64,000 nucleotides of DNA from Rosenbergiella epipactidis (GCF_018494055.1 NZ_JABBFQ010000003.1:124001-188000); one strand, 5' to 3'. Positions 24,517 to 35,355 are shown, counted from the first letter of the stretch. The notes: generated by a model from the sequence alone, not told the origin. Numbers and translations: made by a program.

Positions 24517-25770
24517 ATGTTAAAGCGAGAAATGAACATAGCCGATTACGATGCGGCATTATGGCAGGCAATGGAGCAGGAGAAAGTGCGTCAGGAAGAG
24601 CATATCGAACTGATTGCTTCAGAAAACTACACCAGTCCACGTGTTATGGAAGCGCAAGGATCACAACTGACCAATAAGTATGCCGAAGGTTACCCGGGCA
24701 AGCGTTACTATGGTGGTTGCGAATACGTTGATATCGTAGAACAACTGGCGATTGACCGTGCAAAAGCGTTATTCGGTGCAGATTACGCTAACGTTCAGCC
24801 TCACTCAGGTTCTCAAGCTAACTTCGGCGTGTTTACCGCCCTGTTAACCCCAGGCGACACTATTCTTGGAATGAACCTGGCACATGGCGGCCACCTCACT
24901 CACGGTTCTCCCGTTAACCTATCCGGGAAACTTTATAACGTCATCCCTTACGGCATTGATGAAAGCGGCAAGATTGATTATGACGAGCTTGCAGCACTTG
25001 CTCAGCAACACAAGCCTAAAATGATCATTGGCGGATTTTCTGCCTATTCAGGCGTCTGTGATTGGGCAAAAATGCGTGAAATCGCGGACAGCATCGGCGC
25101 ATGGTTATTCGTTGATATGGCACACGTTGCAGGCCTCGTCGCAGCGGATGTCTACCCTAACCCATTACCGCATGCTCACGTGGTGACCACAACGACCCAC
25201 AAAACCTTAGCCGGTCCACGCGGTGGCTTGATCCTGGCTCAAGGCGGTGATGAAGATCTTTATAAGAAATTGAACTCTGCCGTATTCCCAGGCGGTCAGG
25301 GCGGTCCATTAATGCATGTTATCGCGGGTAAAGCGGTAGCATTCAAAGAAGCGATGGAACCCGAGTTCAAAACTTACCAACAGCAGGTTGCTAAGAACGC
25401 TAAAGCGATGGTAGAGGTTCTGCTTGAGCGTGGGTATAACATCGTCTCGGGCGGGACGCATAACCACCTGTTCTTATTGGACCTGGTTGAGAAGAATATT
25501 ACCGGCAAAGAAGCCGATGCCGCGCTAGGTAGCGCGAATATTACGGTCAATAAAAACAGCGTACCTAACGATCCGAAAAGCCCGTTCGTCACTTCTGGTA
25601 TCCGCATCGGTACCCCAGCAGTAACGCGTCGTGGCTTTAAAGAAGCGGAAGTTCGCGAGCTAGCAGGATGGATTGCCGATGTATTGGATAATATCAACGA
25701 TGCAGCGACGATCGAACGCGTGAAAGGCCAAGTTCTGGCGCTTTGCGCTCGCTTCCCTGTTTACGCTTAA
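24517..25770 (+). CDS. glyA: Serine hydroxymethyltransferase
   Basis: PLP enzyme that converts serine and tetrahydrofolate to glycine and 5,10-methylene-tetrahydrofolate, the main source of one-carbon units. The ATG at 24517 ([12 protein letters not shown]), preceded by GGGA, gives 417 residues, the E. coli length; two ATG codons upstream are not needed. The PLP lysine lies in [14 protein letters not shown] (about 229), and the [15 protein letters not shown] and HLTHGSPVN blocks are intact. The upstream PurR box ties it to purine supply. Confidence 0.97.
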   Translation: MLKREMNIADYDAALWQAMEQEKVRQEEHIELIASENYTSPRVMEAQGSQLTNKYAEGYPGKRYYGGCEYVDIVEQLAIDRAKALFGADYANVQPHSGSQANFGVFTALLTPGDTILGMNLAHGGHLTHGSPVNLSGKLYNVIPYGIDESGKIDYDELAALAQQHKPKMIIGGFSAYSGVCDWAKMREIADSIGAWLFVDMAHVAGLVAADVYPNPLPHAHVVTTTTHKTLAGPRGGLILAQGGDEDLYKKLNSAVFPGGQGGPLMHVIAGKAVAFKEAMEPEFKTYQQQVAKNAKAMVEVLLERGYNIVSGGTHNHLFLLDLVEKNITGKEADAALGSANITVNKNSVPNDPKSPFVTSGIRIGTPAVTRRGFKEAEVRELAGWIADVLDNINDAATIERVKGQVLALCARFPVYA

Positions 25771-25784
25771 GAGAGCGAAGCAAT

Positions 25785-25820
25785 AAAAAAGCCGCGATAG
25801 GTCACTATCGCGGCTTTTCT
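25785..25820. terminator. Terminator between glyA and suhB
   Basis: AAAAGCCGCGATAG (25787-25800) and CTATCGCGGCTTTT (25805-25818) form a perfect 14-base stem with a 4-base loop; T residues follow on the plus strand and A residues precede it. It can serve both convergent genes. Confidence 0.9.
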
Positions 25821-25833
25821 TTATTTAGAGGAC

Positions 25834-26637
25834 TTAGCGTTTTAACGCATCACTCAGTTGGTCGCGCATAACCGCTAACATTTCACGTACAACGCGTGAG
25901 TTACCCGCGACGATGTTGCCTGATTGCAGGTAACCATGACCGCCAGTGAAATCAGTCACTAAGCTACCCGCTTCGCGAACCAGCAGTTCACCTGCAGCGA
26001 AATCCCAAGGTTTCAAACCAATTTCAAAATAGCCATCGGTACGACCTGCTGCCACATAGGCTAAATCCAAAGCAGCTGACCCGGTACGGCGGAAATCTGC
26101 ACATTTAGTGAATAATGCGGTGACCACGTTGAGGTAACTGGCTGAATGCTGTTTCGCTTTAAATGGGAAACCTGTTGCGATAATCGTACCGTCTAAATCG
26201 CGTGCAGTGCTGCCACGTAAACGGTAACCATTAAGCTGTGCGCCTTGGCCACGTACCGCGGTGAAGAGTTCGTTACGCATTGGATCATAAACTACAGCCA
26301 CTTCAGTACGGCCTTTGATACGCACGGCGATAGAAACGGAGAAGTGTGGGAAACGTTTAATGAAGTTACTGGTGCCATCCAGGGGATCGATAACCCATTG
26401 TATGTCCTTATCTTCACCACCTAAATCTCCGCTTTCTTCCGTCACAATACTGTGTTGCGGATAAGATTTACGGATAACTTCGATAATTAAACGCTCGGCG
26501 TCACGGTCAACGTTGGTGACAAAATCGTTGGTGCCTTTTTGATTCGTTTCTACTGCGTCAGGCGTTTCATAATTTTTGGCGATAAGATTGCCGGCCTTGC
26601 GCGCTGCGCGCACGGCGATGTTCAGCATCGGATGCAT
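25834..26637 (-). CDS. suhB: Inositol-1-monophosphatase / Nus factor SuhB
   Basis: Mg-dependent phosphatase of the IMPase family that also acts with NusABEG in rRNA antitermination. The 267 residues match E. coli. Metal-binding blocks are present: ESG (about 67), DPLDGTSNFIKRFPHF (about 84-99) and the C-terminal KPWDFAAGELLVREAGS. It is convergent with glyA and divergent from trmJ, as in E. coli. Confidence 0.96.
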   Translation of the reverse strand: MHPMLNIAVRAARKAGNLIAKNYETPDAVETNQKGTNDFVTNVDRDAERLIIEVIRKSYPQHSIVTEESGDLGGEDKDIQWVIDPLDGTSNFIKRFPHFSVSIAVRIKGRTEVAVVYDPMRNELFTAVRGQGAQLNGYRLRGSTARDLDGTIIATGFPFKAKQHSASYLNVVTALFTKCADFRRTGSAALDLAYVAAGRTDGYFEIGLKPWDFAAGELLVREAGSLVTDFTGGHGYLQSGNIVAGNSRVVREMLAVMRDQLSDALKR

Positions 26638-26760
26638 CGGTTATTCCCACTGGATGTTAAAGAACGAAAAATCGCGGGCAGTATAGCAGAAGGTTAAATA
26701 AAAGTCTTAGTTTATGTTAGTATCCTGTCATTATTTCTTTTGGCGACATGAATCCTGCTT

Positions 26761-27495
26761 ATGTTACAGAATATACGAATTGTCTTGGTTGAAACTTCTC
26801 ACACCGGGAATATGGGCTCAGTCGCCCGTGCCATGAAAACGATGGGTCTTTCTAACCTTTATCTGGTTAACCCATTGCTTAAACCTGACTCGCAAGCGAT
26901 CTCGCTTGCTGCCGGTGCGAGCGATCTGATCGGCAACGCTACCATTGTCGACACGCTCGACGAAGCGATCTCAGGGTGTAGTTTAGTGGTTGGCACCAGC
27001 GCACGCTCTCGTTCACTGCCTTGGCCGATGCTGGATGCCCGTGAGTGTGGGATGAAAAGCGTTGAAGAAGGGCAGCAAGCACCGGTCGCGTTGGTTTTTG
27101 GACGTGAGCGCGTGGGCTTAACCAACGACGAGCTACAAAAATGCCACTATCACGTTGCCATCCCTGCAAACCCTGATTACAGCTCATTAAATCTCGCCAT
27201 GGCCGTGCAAATTATCGCTTACGAAGTCCGCATGGCATGGCTGGCGAGTGAACAGTCTCCGGCAGCGCCGCAAACGGAAGAGTCGCCTTACCCACTGGTG
27301 GATGATTTAGAGCGTTTCTATCAGCATATGGAAGGAATGATGCTGGAAAGTGGCTTTATTCGTCAGGGCAACCCTAGTCAAGTGATGAGTAAACTTCGCC
27401 GTCTCTTTACCCGTGCACGCCCTGAACGGGATGAATTGAACATTCTGCGTGGGATGCTCTCTTCCTTTCAGAAGGGTGAAAAGCCTAAAGGTTAG
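26761..27495 (+). CDS. trmJ: tRNA (Cm32/Um32) methyltransferase
   Basis: SPOUT-family methyltransferase that 2'-O-methylates residue 32 of several tRNAs. The 244-residue protein has the N-terminal start of the trefoil fold ([24 protein letters not shown], of which [11 protein letters not shown] is typical) and the SAM-binding knot with [13 protein letters not shown] (about 109-121) and [11 protein letters not shown] (about 141-151). The C-terminal helical extension fits. It is followed by the iscR promoter region. Confidence 0.95.
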   Translation: MLQNIRIVLVETSHTGNMGSVARAMKTMGLSNLYLVNPLLKPDSQAISLAAGASDLIGNATIVDTLDEAISGCSLVVGTSARSRSLPWPMLDARECGMKSVEEGQQAPVALVFGRERVGLTNDELQKCHYHVAIPANPDYSSLNLAMAVQIIAYEVRMAWLASEQSPAAPQTEESPYPLVDDLERFYQHMEGMMLESGFIRQGNPSQVMSKLRRLFTRARPERDELNILRGMLSSFQKGEKPKG

Positions 27496-27522
27496 GGTGC
27501 CGTGATACGCACATTCGGTTAA

Positions 27523-27572
27523 ATACCTGAGTAATTTAGTCAGGTAAATAGTTGACCAAATCACTCAGGAAT
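27523..27572 (+). promoter_or_regulatory. Two abutting IscR type-1 sites in the isc promoter
   Basis: Two 25-base units resembling the IscR type-1 consensus (ATA..YGAC..AGTCR..TAT) adjoin each other: 27523-27547 (ATACCTGAG, AGTCAGGTAA) and 27548-27572 (ATAGTTGACC, CTCAGGAAT). A TTGACC in the second site (27552-27557) can serve as -35, with CAGACT 17 bases further as -10. [2Fe-2S]-IscR is known to repress its own operon by binding such sites. Confidence 0.8.
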
Positions 27573-27635
27573 GTCAGACTGTCAGCATCAATTATTTAAC
27601 ATTCTGACAACTGTGAAAACCGAGGTCGTATCACA

Positions 27636-28145
27636 ATGAGACTGACATCCAAAGGGCGTTACGCAGTCACCGCTATGTTAGACGTTGCGTTACACTCTCA
27701 TGAAGGGCCGGTTCCGCTGGCAGATATTTCAGAGCGCCAAGGTATTTCGCTCTCTTACTTAGAGCAGTTGTTCTCGCGTCTGAGAAAACATGAGTTGGTG
27801 TCCAGCGTACGCGGACCCGGTGGTGGCTATCTTCTTGGTCAACAAGCGGCTAATATCTCGGTCGGTACCGTGATCATGGCGGTAGACGAGTCGGTTGATG
27901 CAACCAAGTGTCAAGGCAAAGAAGGTTGCCAAGGTGGCGAGCGTTGTTTAACGCACGCATTATGGCGCGACCTGAGCGACAGAATTAGTGACTTTTTAAA
28001 TAATATTTCGCTGGCGGAGTTAGTTAACAATCAAGAGATCTTGGATGTTGCTGGACGTCAAGCGACTGTTGATAATCGTCGATTTCAGCAATCTGGCCGT
28101 ATCGCCGAGAAAATCGATGTTAAATTGCGTGCAGTAGGCTCGTAA
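27636..28145 (+). CDS. iscR: Fe-S cluster regulator IscR
   Basis: Rrf2-family repressor of the isc operon that senses Fe-S demand through its own [2Fe-2S] cluster. The 169-residue protein has a winged helix-turn-helix in the N-terminal half ([19 protein letters not shown], about 27-45) and the ligands Cys92, Cys98, Cys104 and His107 in the segment KCQGKEGC...RCLTH. It is the first gene of the isc operon; a 75-base gap separates it from iscS. Confidence 0.97.
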   Translation: MRLTSKGRYAVTAMLDVALHSHEGPVPLADISERQGISLSYLEQLFSRLRKHELVSSVRGPGGGYLLGQQAANISVGTVIMAVDESVDATKCQGKEGCQGGERCLTHALWRDLSDRISDFLNNISLAELVNNQEILDVAGRQATVDNRRFQQSGRIAEKIDVKLRAVGS

Positions 28146-28220
28146 TGATTCCATCTTTATCGACTGTCAATTTTAATAAAATATAACATGCAATGAAGTG
28201 ATGTACGGAGCTTAAGAGCA

Positions 28221-29435
28221 ATGAAATTACCGATTTATCTCGACTACTCAGCGACGACACCTGTTGACGCTCGCGTTGCTGAAAAAATGATGCAATGTAT
28301 GACCCAAGATGGCAATTTTGGTAACCCCGCATCACGTTCACACCGTTTCGGTTGGCAGGCGGAAGAGGCGGTTGACATCGCTCGTAACCAAGTTGCTGAA
28401 CTGATTGGTGCGGATCCGCGTGAAATTGTTTTCACCTCGGGTGCAACCGAATCTGACAACTTAGCCATCAAAGGTGCTGCTACGTTCTACCAGAAAAAAG
28501 GTAAGCACGTGGTAACGGTTAAAACCGAGCACAAAGCCGTACTGGATACTTGCCGTCAGTTAGAGCGTGAAGGATTCGAGATTACCTATCTTTCTCCGCA
28601 AGCTAACGGTCTTATCACCTTAGAGCAGTTCATTGCCGCACTGCGCGACGATACCGTGCTAGCTTCTGTGATGCACGTGAATAACGAAATCGGCGTAGTA
28701 CAAGATATCGCTGGCTTGGGTGAGATTTGCCGCGCTAAAGGGATTATCTTCCACGTCGATGCGACGCAAAGCGTTGGTAAATTACCGATTGACTTATCAA
28801 CTCTAAAAGTTGATTTGATGTCCTTCTCTGCACACAAGATCTACGGTCCTAAGGGAATTGGTGGCTTATACGTACGTCGTAAACCACGTATTCGTTTAGA
28901 AGCCCAGATCCATGGCGGCGGTCACGAACGTGGTATGCGTTCCGGTACTCTGCCTGTTCACCAAATCGTCGGTATGGGCGAAGCGTATCGTATTGCTAAA
29001 GAAGAGATGAGCACTGAAATGGCTCGCCTTAGCAAACTGCGTACCCGTCTGTGGGATGGCCTGAAAGATATGGAAGAAGTGTATCTGAATGGTGATCTAG
29101 AAAATGGTGCGCCAAATATCCTTAATGTCAGCTTCAACTATGTTGAAGGCGAGTCATTAATCATGGCGCTGAAAGATTTAGCCGTATCGTCCGGTTCAGC
29201 TTGTACGTCTGCAAGCTTGGAACCTTCCTATGTACTGCGTGCATTAGGTATGAACGATGAACTGGCTCACAGCTCAATTCGTTTCTCTTTAGGGCGCTTT
29301 ACCACTGAAGAAGAAGTCGATTATGCTATTGATTTATGCCACAAATCTATCGGTCGCCTCCGTGACTTATCTCCATTATGGGAGATGTTCAAAGCCGGCG
29401 TAGATTTAAATAGCATCGAATGGGCGCACCACTAA
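28221..29435 (+). CDS. iscS: Cysteine desulfurase IscS
   Basis: PLP enzyme that takes sulfur from cysteine for Fe-S clusters, tRNA thiolation and cofactors. The 404 residues match E. coli. The PLP lysine lies in [12 protein letters not shown] (about 206) and the persulfide-forming Cys in [13 protein letters not shown] (about 328). It is the second gene of the operon, followed by its scaffold partner iscU after 24 bases. Confidence 0.98.
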   Translation: MKLPIYLDYSATTPVDARVAEKMMQCMTQDGNFGNPASRSHRFGWQAEEAVDIARNQVAELIGADPREIVFTSGATESDNLAIKGAATFYQKKGKHVVTVKTEHKAVLDTCRQLEREGFEITYLSPQANGLITLEQFIAALRDDTVLASVMHVNNEIGVVQDIAGLGEICRAKGIIFHVDATQSVGKLPIDLSTLKVDLMSFSAHKIYGPKGIGGLYVRRKPRIRLEAQIHGGGHERGMRSGTLPVHQIVGMGEAYRIAKEEMSTEMARLSKLRTRLWDGLKDMEEVYLNGDLENGAPNILNVSFNYVEGESLIMALKDLAVSSGSACTSASLEPSYVLRALGMNDELAHSSIRFSLGRFTTEEEVDYAIDLCHKSIGRLRDLSPLWEMFKAGVDLNSIEWAHH

Positions 29436-29459
29436 TTTTTTAGATTTTGGAGAAATATC

Positions 29460-29846
29460 ATGGCTTATAGCGAAAAAGTAATAGATCACTACGAAAATCC
29501 ACGTAACGTCGGCTCCTTTGATAATGCTGATCCCAGCGTAGGCAGCGGCATGGTCGGTGCGCCAGCTTGTGGTGACGTAATGAAGCTACAAATCAAAGTT
29601 AGCGATACAGGTATCATCGAAGATGCGCGTTTCAAAACCTACGGCTGCGGTTCTGCGATTGCATCAAGCTCGCTGATCACCGAGTGGGTAAAAGGTAAAT
29701 CCCTAGACGAAGCGCAAAGCATTTCTAATATGCAAATCGCTGAAGAACTGGAGCTTCCACCGGTGAAGATCCACTGTTCGATTCTTGCAGAAGATGCGAT
29801 TAAAGCGGCTATCGATGACTACAAGAGCAAGAAAACCGCTAAGTAA
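29460..29846 (+). CDS. iscU: Fe-S cluster scaffold IscU
   Basis: Scaffold on which IscS-derived sulfur and iron form [2Fe-2S] clusters. The 128 residues match E. coli. The three cluster cysteines are present in GAPACGDV (Cys37), YGCGSAIASS (Cys63) and KIHCSIL (Cys106), as is the LPPVK peptide recognised by HscA (ELPPVKIHC). Gaps to iscS and iscA are 24 and 14 bases. Confidence 0.98.
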   Translation: MAYSEKVIDHYENPRNVGSFDNADPSVGSGMVGAPACGDVMKLQIKVSDTGIIEDARFKTYGCGSAIASSSLITEWVKGKSLDEAQSISNMQIAEELELPPVKIHCSILAEDAIKAAIDDYKSKKTAK

Positions 29847-29860
29847 GTTAGGGAGTTAAC

Positions 29861-30184
29861 ATGTCAATTTCCCTGAGTGATTCAGCGGCAGCTCGTGTGA
29901 GCGCCTTCTTAACCAACCGCGGGCAGGGCGTTGGCCTGCGCCTCGCGGTGCGCACCTCAGGGTGCTCGGGCATGGCTTACGTTCTAGAGTTTGTCGATGA
30001 ATTACAGCCTGACGATCTTGTCTTCGAAGACAAAGGCGTTAAAGTGATTGTTGATGGTAAAAGTTTAGTTTACCTCGACGGGACGGAATTGGATTTCGTC
30101 AAAGAAGGGCTTAACGAAGGCTTTAAATTCAACAATCCTAATGTCAAAGATGAATGCGGTTGCGGCGAGAGCTTTAACGTATAA
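29861..30184 (+). CDS. iscA: Iron-sulfur assembly protein IscA
   Basis: A-type carrier that delivers Fe-S clusters, mainly to [4Fe-4S] proteins. The 107-residue product has the three conserved cysteines, one in [10 protein letters not shown] (Cys35) and two in ECGCGESF (Cys99 and Cys101). It closes the iscRSUA half of the locus; a strong hairpin follows before hscB. Confidence 0.97.
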   Translation: MSISLSDSAAARVSAFLTNRGQGVGLRLAVRTSGCSGMAYVLEFVDELQPDDLVFEDKGVKVIVDGKSLVYLDGTELDFVKEGLNEGFKFNNPNVKDECGCGESFNV

Positions 30185-30207
30185 CTTTGATGTCATACAC
30201 TGATTTA

Positions 30208-30239
30208 ACTCATCGCCCCAGCTCGCTGGGGCGATGAGT
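30208..30239 (+). terminator. Perfect 15-base hairpin between iscA and hscB
   Basis: ACTCATCGCCCCAGC (30208-30222) and GCTGGGGCGATGAGT (30225-30239) pair perfectly around a 2-base spacer. Only a short T stretch follows (TTGTCTT), so it may be a leaky terminator or an RNA processing/stability element that sets iscRSUA above hscBA-fdx. Confidence 0.65.
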
Positions 30240-30263
30240 TTGTCTTACGCGAACTGATAGCTT

Positions 30264-30779
30264 ATGAACTTTTTTACGCTGTTTGACCTGCCAGAAAGCT
30301 TCACGCTCGACACTTCGTCACTCGCCGAGCGGTATCAAGCTTTGCAACGTCGTTATCACCCCGATAACTTTGCCACTCAGCCAGAAGCCGAACGCTTACA
30401 GGCACTCACTACTGCGGCAAATATCAATCAAGGGTATCAAGCCTTACGTAAACCGTTACCTCGTGCTGAATATATTCTCTCGCTGCATGGTTATGACATC
30501 AATAACGAACAACATACTATGCACGATACCGAGTTTCTTATGGCGCAACTGACGCTTAGAGAAACGTTGGAAACGATCGAACAGCAACAGGATAGCGAGG
30601 CGTTAACGCGTTATTTGAGCGATATCAAACAGCAGCATAAATCGTTGATGAGTGTTGTCGCGCAGCAACTTGCCGAGCAACAGTGGCAGCAAGCCGCCGA
30701 TACAGTCCGTAAACTCCGTTTCTTTACCAGGCTCGCCGAGCATGCTGAGGCACTGGAAGAGAAATGGCTCGATTTTTAA
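30264..30779 (+). CDS. hscB: Co-chaperone HscB
   Basis: J-type co-chaperone that brings IscU to HscA. The 171 residues (same as E. coli) have an N-terminal J domain with HPD in RYHPDNF (about 31-37) and a C-terminal three-helix domain (about 85-171) for IscU binding. It is followed after nine bases by hscA. Confidence 0.96.
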   Translation: MNFFTLFDLPESFTLDTSSLAERYQALQRRYHPDNFATQPEAERLQALTTAANINQGYQALRKPLPRAEYILSLHGYDINNEQHTMHDTEFLMAQLTLRETLETIEQQQDSEALTRYLSDIKQQHKSLMSVVAQQLAEQQWQQAADTVRKLRFFTRLAEHAEALEEKWLDF

Positions 30780-30788
30780 GGATAAACG

Positions 30789-32639
30789 ATGGCGTTACTT
30801 CAAATCAGCGAACCTGGATTAAGTTCAGTTCCGCACCAGCGTCGTCTCGCGGCTGGTATCGACTTGGGGACCACTCACTCACTGGTTGCTACCGTGCGCA
30901 GTGGCGAAACGACGACCCTGGCCGATGCACAAGGGCGCGATCTGCTGCCGTCAGTGGTACGTTATACCACTGAGGAGACTATCGTTGGCTGGCAGGCCCG
31001 TGAACAAGCGGTGACCGATCCGGCTCATACCTTTAGTTCGGTTAAACGTCTACTCGGTCGCTCGCTGGCGGATGTGCAACAGCGTTATCCGCAACTGCCT
31101 TACCATTTCTATGCTAGCGAAAACGGCCTACCGCTGATGTCCACTCCCGTTGGGCAGGTGAACCCTATTTCTGTTTCTTCGGAAATCCTATCGACCCTCG
31201 CTAAGCGAGCGGAAGAGACTTTGGGCGGAGAATTAGAAGGCGTCGTGATTACGGTTCCTGCTTATTTCGACGATGCACAACGTCAGGGAACCAAAGATGC
31301 GGCGCGCTTAGCCGGTCTGAAGGTATTACGCCTGCTGAATGAACCGACCGCCGCTGCCGTCGCTTACGGTTTAGACTCTGGTCAGGAAGGGATTATCGCC
31401 GTTTATGATTTAGGCGGTGGCACCTTTGATATCTCTATTTTGCGTTTAAGCCGTGGTGTCTTTGAAGTATTGGCGACAGGGGGCGACTCCGCGCTGGGCG
31501 GTGACGATTTCGATCAGCTGGTGGCGCAATGGATTCAACAACAAGCCGGTATTACCGACCTCTCTGACCGCCATTTACTGCGTGAAGTGCTGGATGCTGC
31601 GACCCAAGCAAAAATTGCGTTAAGTGACGCGTCAGAAACGACGATTACCGTCGGCGACTGGACGGGCCATTTAACCCGAGAGCAGTTCGAACAGCTGATT
31701 GCGCCATTAATTAAGCGTACCTTGCTAGCGTGCCGCCGTACGGTTAAAGATGCAGGTATTGAGGAAGATGAGATCGCGCAAGTGGTTATGGTCGGTGGAT
31801 CAACCCGCGTTCCCGCTGTCCGTGAGCGTGTAGGCGAATTCTTCTCTCGTGAGCCGCTAACCTCTATCGATCCTGATAAAGTGGTTGCCTTAGGCGCTGC
31901 GATCCAAGCGGACATTCTTGCCGGTAACAAACCGGATAGTGAAATGCTGCTACTGGATGTGATTCCGCTTTCTCTTGGTTTAGAGACTATGGGTGGCTTA
32001 GCGGAGAAAGTGATCCCGCGTAATACCACGATTCCCGTAGCACGTGCGCAGGAGTTCACTACCTTCAAAGATGGCCAAACAGCAATGAGTATCCACGTAT
32101 TACAGGGCGAGCGTGAATTGGTGGAAGATTGCCGTTCACTCGCACGCTTTGCCTTACGGGGAATACCAGCAATGCCTGCAGGGGGCGCGCATATCCGTGT
32201 CACCTTCCAAGTCGATGCCGATGGCTTGTTGAGTGTCAGCGCGATGGAGAAATCCACCGGAGTGGAAGCGTCAATCCAAGTTAAGCCATCTTATGGCCTG
32301 ACGGAAAATGAGATTGCGACAATGCTTACCGACTCGATGACCCATGCACGGGACGATATTTCGGCCCGTAAAGTGGCGGAACAGAAAGTCGACGGTTTAC
32401 GTGTCTTAGAAAGTTTAGACGGTGCATTAGCAGAAGATGCGGCACTGCTGAGTGAAGAAGAACAGCAAGCAATTTCGTCAGCGCAAGCCGCCCTACGCGA
32501 AGCCCTCGCTGGGTCTGATGCGCAACCTATTGCAGAAGCAATAAAACAACTCGATCAAGTTACCCAGAATTTCGCCGCGCAACGAATGGATAAGTCTATT
32601 CGTCAAGCGTTGACCGGACATTCTGTGGATGAGGTTTAA
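30789..32639 (+). CDS. hscA: Hsp70-type chaperone HscA
   Basis: Specialised DnaK homologue that drives cluster transfer from IscU by binding its LPPVK motif. The 616 residues match E. coli. The actin-like ATPase domain (about 18-390) shows [20 protein letters not shown] and [13 protein letters not shown]; a substrate-binding domain (from about 395) and helical lid follow. It lies two bases before fdx. Confidence 0.97.
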   Translation: MALLQISEPGLSSVPHQRRLAAGIDLGTTHSLVATVRSGETTTLADAQGRDLLPSVVRYTTEETIVGWQAREQAVTDPAHTFSSVKRLLGRSLADVQQRYPQLPYHFYASENGLPLMSTPVGQVNPISVSSEILSTLAKRAEETLGGELEGVVITVPAYFDDAQRQGTKDAARLAGLKVLRLLNEPTAAAVAYGLDSGQEGIIAVYDLGGGTFDISILRLSRGVFEVLATGGDSALGGDDFDQLVAQWIQQQAGITDLSDRHLLREVLDAATQAKIALSDASETTITVGDWTGHLTREQFEQLIAPLIKRTLLACRRTVKDAGIEEDEIAQVVMVGGSTRVPAVRERVGEFFSREPLTSIDPDKVVALGAAIQADILAGNKPDSEMLLLDVIPLSLGLETMGGLAEKVIPRNTTIPVARAQEFTTFKDGQTAMSIHVLQGERELVEDCRSLARFALRGIPAMPAGGAHIRVTFQVDADGLLSVSAMEKSTGVEASIQVKPSYGLTENEIATMLTDSMTHARDDISARKVAEQKVDGLRVLESLDGALAEDAALLSEEEQQAISSAQAALREALAGSDAQPIAEAIKQLDQVTQNFAAQRMDKSIRQALTGHSVDEV

Positions 32640-32641
32640 TT

Positions 32642-32977
32642 ATGCCAAAAGTAGTGATTTTACCCCACGCCGATTTATTACCGGATGGCGGTGTTTATGA
32701 TGCGACACCTGGAGAAACGATTCTGAATGTCGCGTTACGCAATGGAATCGATGTCGAGCATGCTTGTGAAAAGTCTTGCGCCTGTACTACCTGTCACTGT
32801 GTGGTACGCGAAGGTTTTGACTCCTTAGCCGAAAGCTCCGAGTTAGAAGATGATATGCTTGATAAGGCCTGGGGACTTGAACCAGAAAGCCGGTTAAGTT
32901 GCCAAGCACGGGTGACTGATGAAGACCTCACCGTCGAATTCCCTCGCTATACCGTGAACCACGCACGGGAACACTAA
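32642..32977 (+). CDS. fdx: [2Fe-2S] ferredoxin of the isc operon
   Basis: Adrenodoxin-type ferredoxin that supplies electrons for Fe-S assembly. The 111 residues match E. coli. Cluster ligands lie in [12 protein letters not shown] (Cys42, Cys48, Cys51) and in LSCQARV (Cys87). It is followed by the hairpin at 32988-33016 and iscX. Confidence 0.97.
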   Translation: MPKVVILPHADLLPDGGVYDATPGETILNVALRNGIDVEHACEKSCACTTCHCVVREGFDSLAESSELEDDMLDKAWGLEPESRLSCQARVTDEDLTVEFPRYTVNHAREH

Positions 32978-32987
32978 TTTATTCCTT

Positions 32988-33016
32988 ATCGGGCCAGACT
33001 TATCCTCTGGCCCGAT
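32988..33016 (+). promoter_or_regulatory. Intercistronic hairpin between fdx and iscX
   Basis: ATCGGGCCAGA (32988-32998) and TCTGGCCCGAT (33006-33016) form a perfect 11-base stem with a 7-base loop. No T tract follows, so it is more likely a processing or mRNA-protecting structure than a full terminator. Confidence 0.55.
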
Positions 33017-33035
33017 TGCTATGGAGAAAATAAGC

Positions 33036-33236
33036 ATGTCGATAAAATGGACAGATAGCCGTGAGATTGGTGAAGCCTTATACGATCTCTATCCAGATAC
33101 CGATCCTAAAACTGTAAGGTTTACTGATCTGCATGCCTGGATCTGTGAATTAGACGGCTTTGATGACAATCCTGACGCATCAAACGAAAAAATCTTAGAA
33201 GCGATTTTGTTAGTCTGGATTGACGAATACGAATAA
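33036..33236 (+). CDS. iscX: Fe-S assembly protein IscX
   Basis: Small acidic protein that binds IscS and iron and modulates cluster assembly. The ATG at 33036 ([21 protein letters not shown]), with GGAG about ten bases before it, gives 66 residues, the E. coli length; an upstream in-frame ATG at 33021 would place the GGAG inside the gene. It ends the isc locus; pepB follows after 15 bases. Confidence 0.95.
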   Translation: MSIKWTDSREIGEALYDLYPDTDPKTVRFTDLHAWICELDGFDDNPDASNEKILEAILLVWIDEYE

Positions 33237-33251
33237 GTTTAGGAGTCAGCG

Positions 33252-34535
33252 ATGACCACAGCGATGCATTTACAACTAAGTCAGCAACCCGCAGCAGAAT
33301 GCTGGGGTGCCAAAGCCTTGATGAGTCCTCATGCTGAAGGGATGACAATCCATCTTGCCGAGGCAGATAAAAATGGTGCGATACAGCGCGCCGCGCGTAA
33401 ACTCGACCAACAAGGTATTCGCCACGTTGTGTTGAGCGGTGAGGGATGGGATCTGGAAGCCTGTTGGGCGTTCTGGCAAGGTTTCCGCTCGCCGAAAGGG
33501 CAGCGTCAGGTCACTTGGCCGACGCTGTCTGAAGCGGATCGCGCCGAACTCGACCACCGCTTGACGATCATCGATTGGGTTCGCGATACCATCAATAAAC
33601 CTGCGGAAGATCTGGGACCTCAAGAATTGGCCCGTGCTGCGGTTGACCTGCTGAATAATGTTGCCCCCGATGCGGTCACCTACCGTATTCTAAAAGGCGA
33701 CGAGCTTCGTGAACAAGGCTATCTGGGTCTCCATACCGTTGGTCGTGCTTCCACCCGTTCCCCAGCATTGTTAACCCTCGATTATAACCCGAGCGGCGAC
33801 GATGCAGCGCCGGTTTTCGCTTGTCTAGTCGGTAAAGGGATCACCTTCGATACGGGCGGCTATAGCCTTAAACCAAGCGTTCCTATGGACTCAATGAAGT
33901 CAGATATGGGCGGTGCAGCTACCCTGACCGGTGCGTTAGCCTTAGCGATTGCTCGCGGTTTAACAAAGCGTGTGAAGCTAATTCTTTGCTGTGCAGATAA
34001 TATGGTCAGCGGTAATGCAATGCGTCTGGGCGATATCATCCACTATCGTAACGGTAAGTCGGTTGAGGTGATGAACACCGATGCTGAAGGCCGTTTAGTC
34101 TTAGCGGATGGGTTAATTGATGCCAGCGCACAACAGCCTGAATTGTTGATCGATGCAGCGACCCTTACCGGTGCAGCGAAAATGGCACTTGGTAATGATT
34201 ATCATGCGCTCTTTAGTTTTGATGATATTGCGGCACAATCACTGCTGCACAGTGCAGGTATCGAAGGAGAGAGCTTCTGGCGCTTACCGGTTGAGGAATT
34301 CCACCGTCAGCACTTGCCTTCCAATTTCGCTGATCTCAATAATATCGCAAGTCCAGCGCACACGGCTGGCGCGAGCAGTGCAGCTGCCTTTCTTTCTTGG
34401 TTCGTGACCGAGTATAAAAAAGGGTGGTTACATATTGACTGTTCAGCCACCTATCGTAAGGCTGGTGTCGAGCAGTGGTCAGCGGGGGCCACGGGAATTG
34501 GCGTACGTACCTTAGCAAATCTGCTATTAAAATAA
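33252..34535 (+). CDS. pepB: Peptidase B (M17 leucyl aminopeptidase)
   Basis: Cytoplasmic metallo-aminopeptidase involved in peptide turnover. The 427 residues equal E. coli PepB. The M17 catalytic core is intact: [15 protein letters not shown] (metal-binding Asp and Lys), SDMGGAA, and the signature [14 protein letters not shown]. It lies directly after iscX as in E. coli and may be partly cotranscribed with the isc genes. Confidence 0.97.
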   Translation: MTTAMHLQLSQQPAAECWGAKALMSPHAEGMTIHLAEADKNGAIQRAARKLDQQGIRHVVLSGEGWDLEACWAFWQGFRSPKGQRQVTWPTLSEADRAELDHRLTIIDWVRDTINKPAEDLGPQELARAAVDLLNNVAPDAVTYRILKGDELREQGYLGLHTVGRASTRSPALLTLDYNPSGDDAAPVFACLVGKGITFDTGGYSLKPSVPMDSMKSDMGGAATLTGALALAIARGLTKRVKLILCCADNMVSGNAMRLGDIIHYRNGKSVEVMNTDAEGRLVLADGLIDASAQQPELLIDAATLTGAAKMALGNDYHALFSFDDIAAQSLLHSAGIEGESFWRLPVEEFHRQHLPSNFADLNNIASPAHTAGASSAAAFLSWFVTEYKKGWLHIDCSATYRKAGVEQWSAGATGIGVRTLANLLLK

Positions 34536-34542
34536 TCTGCGG

Positions 34543-34561
34543 GGCAGGCGTAATGCCTGCC
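34543..34561 (+). terminator. Hairpin after pepB
   Basis: GGCAGGC (34543-34549) and GCCTGCC (34555-34561) pair around a 5-base loop, followed by GATTTTG. It is 17 bases upstream of the sseB start and at best a weak terminator. Confidence 0.5.
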
Positions 34562-34578
34562 GATTTTGAGAGCCTATT

Positions 34579-35346
34579 ATGTCCATTGAATTGGAAAAAC
34601 TGTTGGCGCAGGCGGCCACTGAACCAGCACATCGACCTGCTTTTTTTCAGGCATTATTGGATGCTGATGCCTGGGTTTTAGGTCGTAGCGTTGCACAACA
34701 ATTGACTGCCGACTCGGGCGTCGAATTAACGCATTGGGAGAAGGCCGATGGCGAAAGCGTCATTCCTTTTTTCACCTCTGAACAAATGCTTAATGAGGTA
34801 TGTGAATCGGGAGAGCCTTGGGTTAAGCTCCCCGTGAAAACGCTCTTCGAGCTAACGCGAGGCGATAACCTATTCCTCAATCCCAAATGCAGTACAGGCA
34901 AAGAATTTTCTGCCAGCGAAATTGCCGCCTTATTAGATAATCGCGGTGATGCGCTCTCTGAACAACAAATTATTGAAGGCGGGGAAACCTTACTGGTCTC
35001 GGCAATCGATGAACTGCCTGCACAGCTCGTCAGCTCCCTCACCACCCTGTTTGCGGGACTCAAGCCAGTACGCCGTGCCTTTCTGGCCGAAATACGGGAA
35101 GGAGAGGGGTTACCGTCCAATTTACTGCTAGGGATTGAAGCCGACGGTGAGATTGACGCGATTATTCAGCAGGCGGGTCAAGTCGCGGTGGACACCTTAG
35201 CCGACGATGCCTTAATTGATCTGTGTGAAATTACTGATCAGCCTTCCGGCGTCAGCCACTTCTTTACAGCGCATATCACCCCATTCTATGAACGACGTTG
35301 GGGCAGTTTCCTGCGAGATTTTAAGGGTAGCCAGCGAATTTTATAG
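34579..35346 (+). CDS. sseB: SseB family protein
   Basis: Enhanced-serine-sensitivity protein B, a cytoplasmic protein of unclear biochemical role. The 255 residues (E. coli 258) cover an N-terminal SseB domain (about 5-125) and the C-terminal SseB domain (about 130-240). It follows pepB after 43 bases. In E. coli the neighbouring sseA is the next gene; here a higBA locus lies between them. Confidence 0.92.
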   Translation: MSIELEKLLAQAATEPAHRPAFFQALLDADAWVLGRSVAQQLTADSGVELTHWEKADGESVIPFFTSEQMLNEVCESGEPWVKLPVKTLFELTRGDNLFLNPKCSTGKEFSASEIAALLDNRGDALSEQQIIEGGETLLVSAIDELPAQLVSSLTTLFAGLKPVRRAFLAEIREGEGLPSNLLLGIEADGEIDAIIQQAGQVAVDTLADDALIDLCEITDQPSGVSHFFTAHITPFYERRWGSFLRDFKGSQRIL

Positions 35347-35355
35347 AAATGAGCG

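Noticed and set aside
31535-32257. A 240-codon ORF antisense to hscA.
   Set aside because: It has no start signal or domain and mirrors the codon pattern of hscA; hscA is a full-length, clearly conserved gene.
34647-35120. A 157-codon ORF antisense to sseB.
   Set aside because: Serine- and proline-rich shadow of the conserved sseB frame; no independent support.
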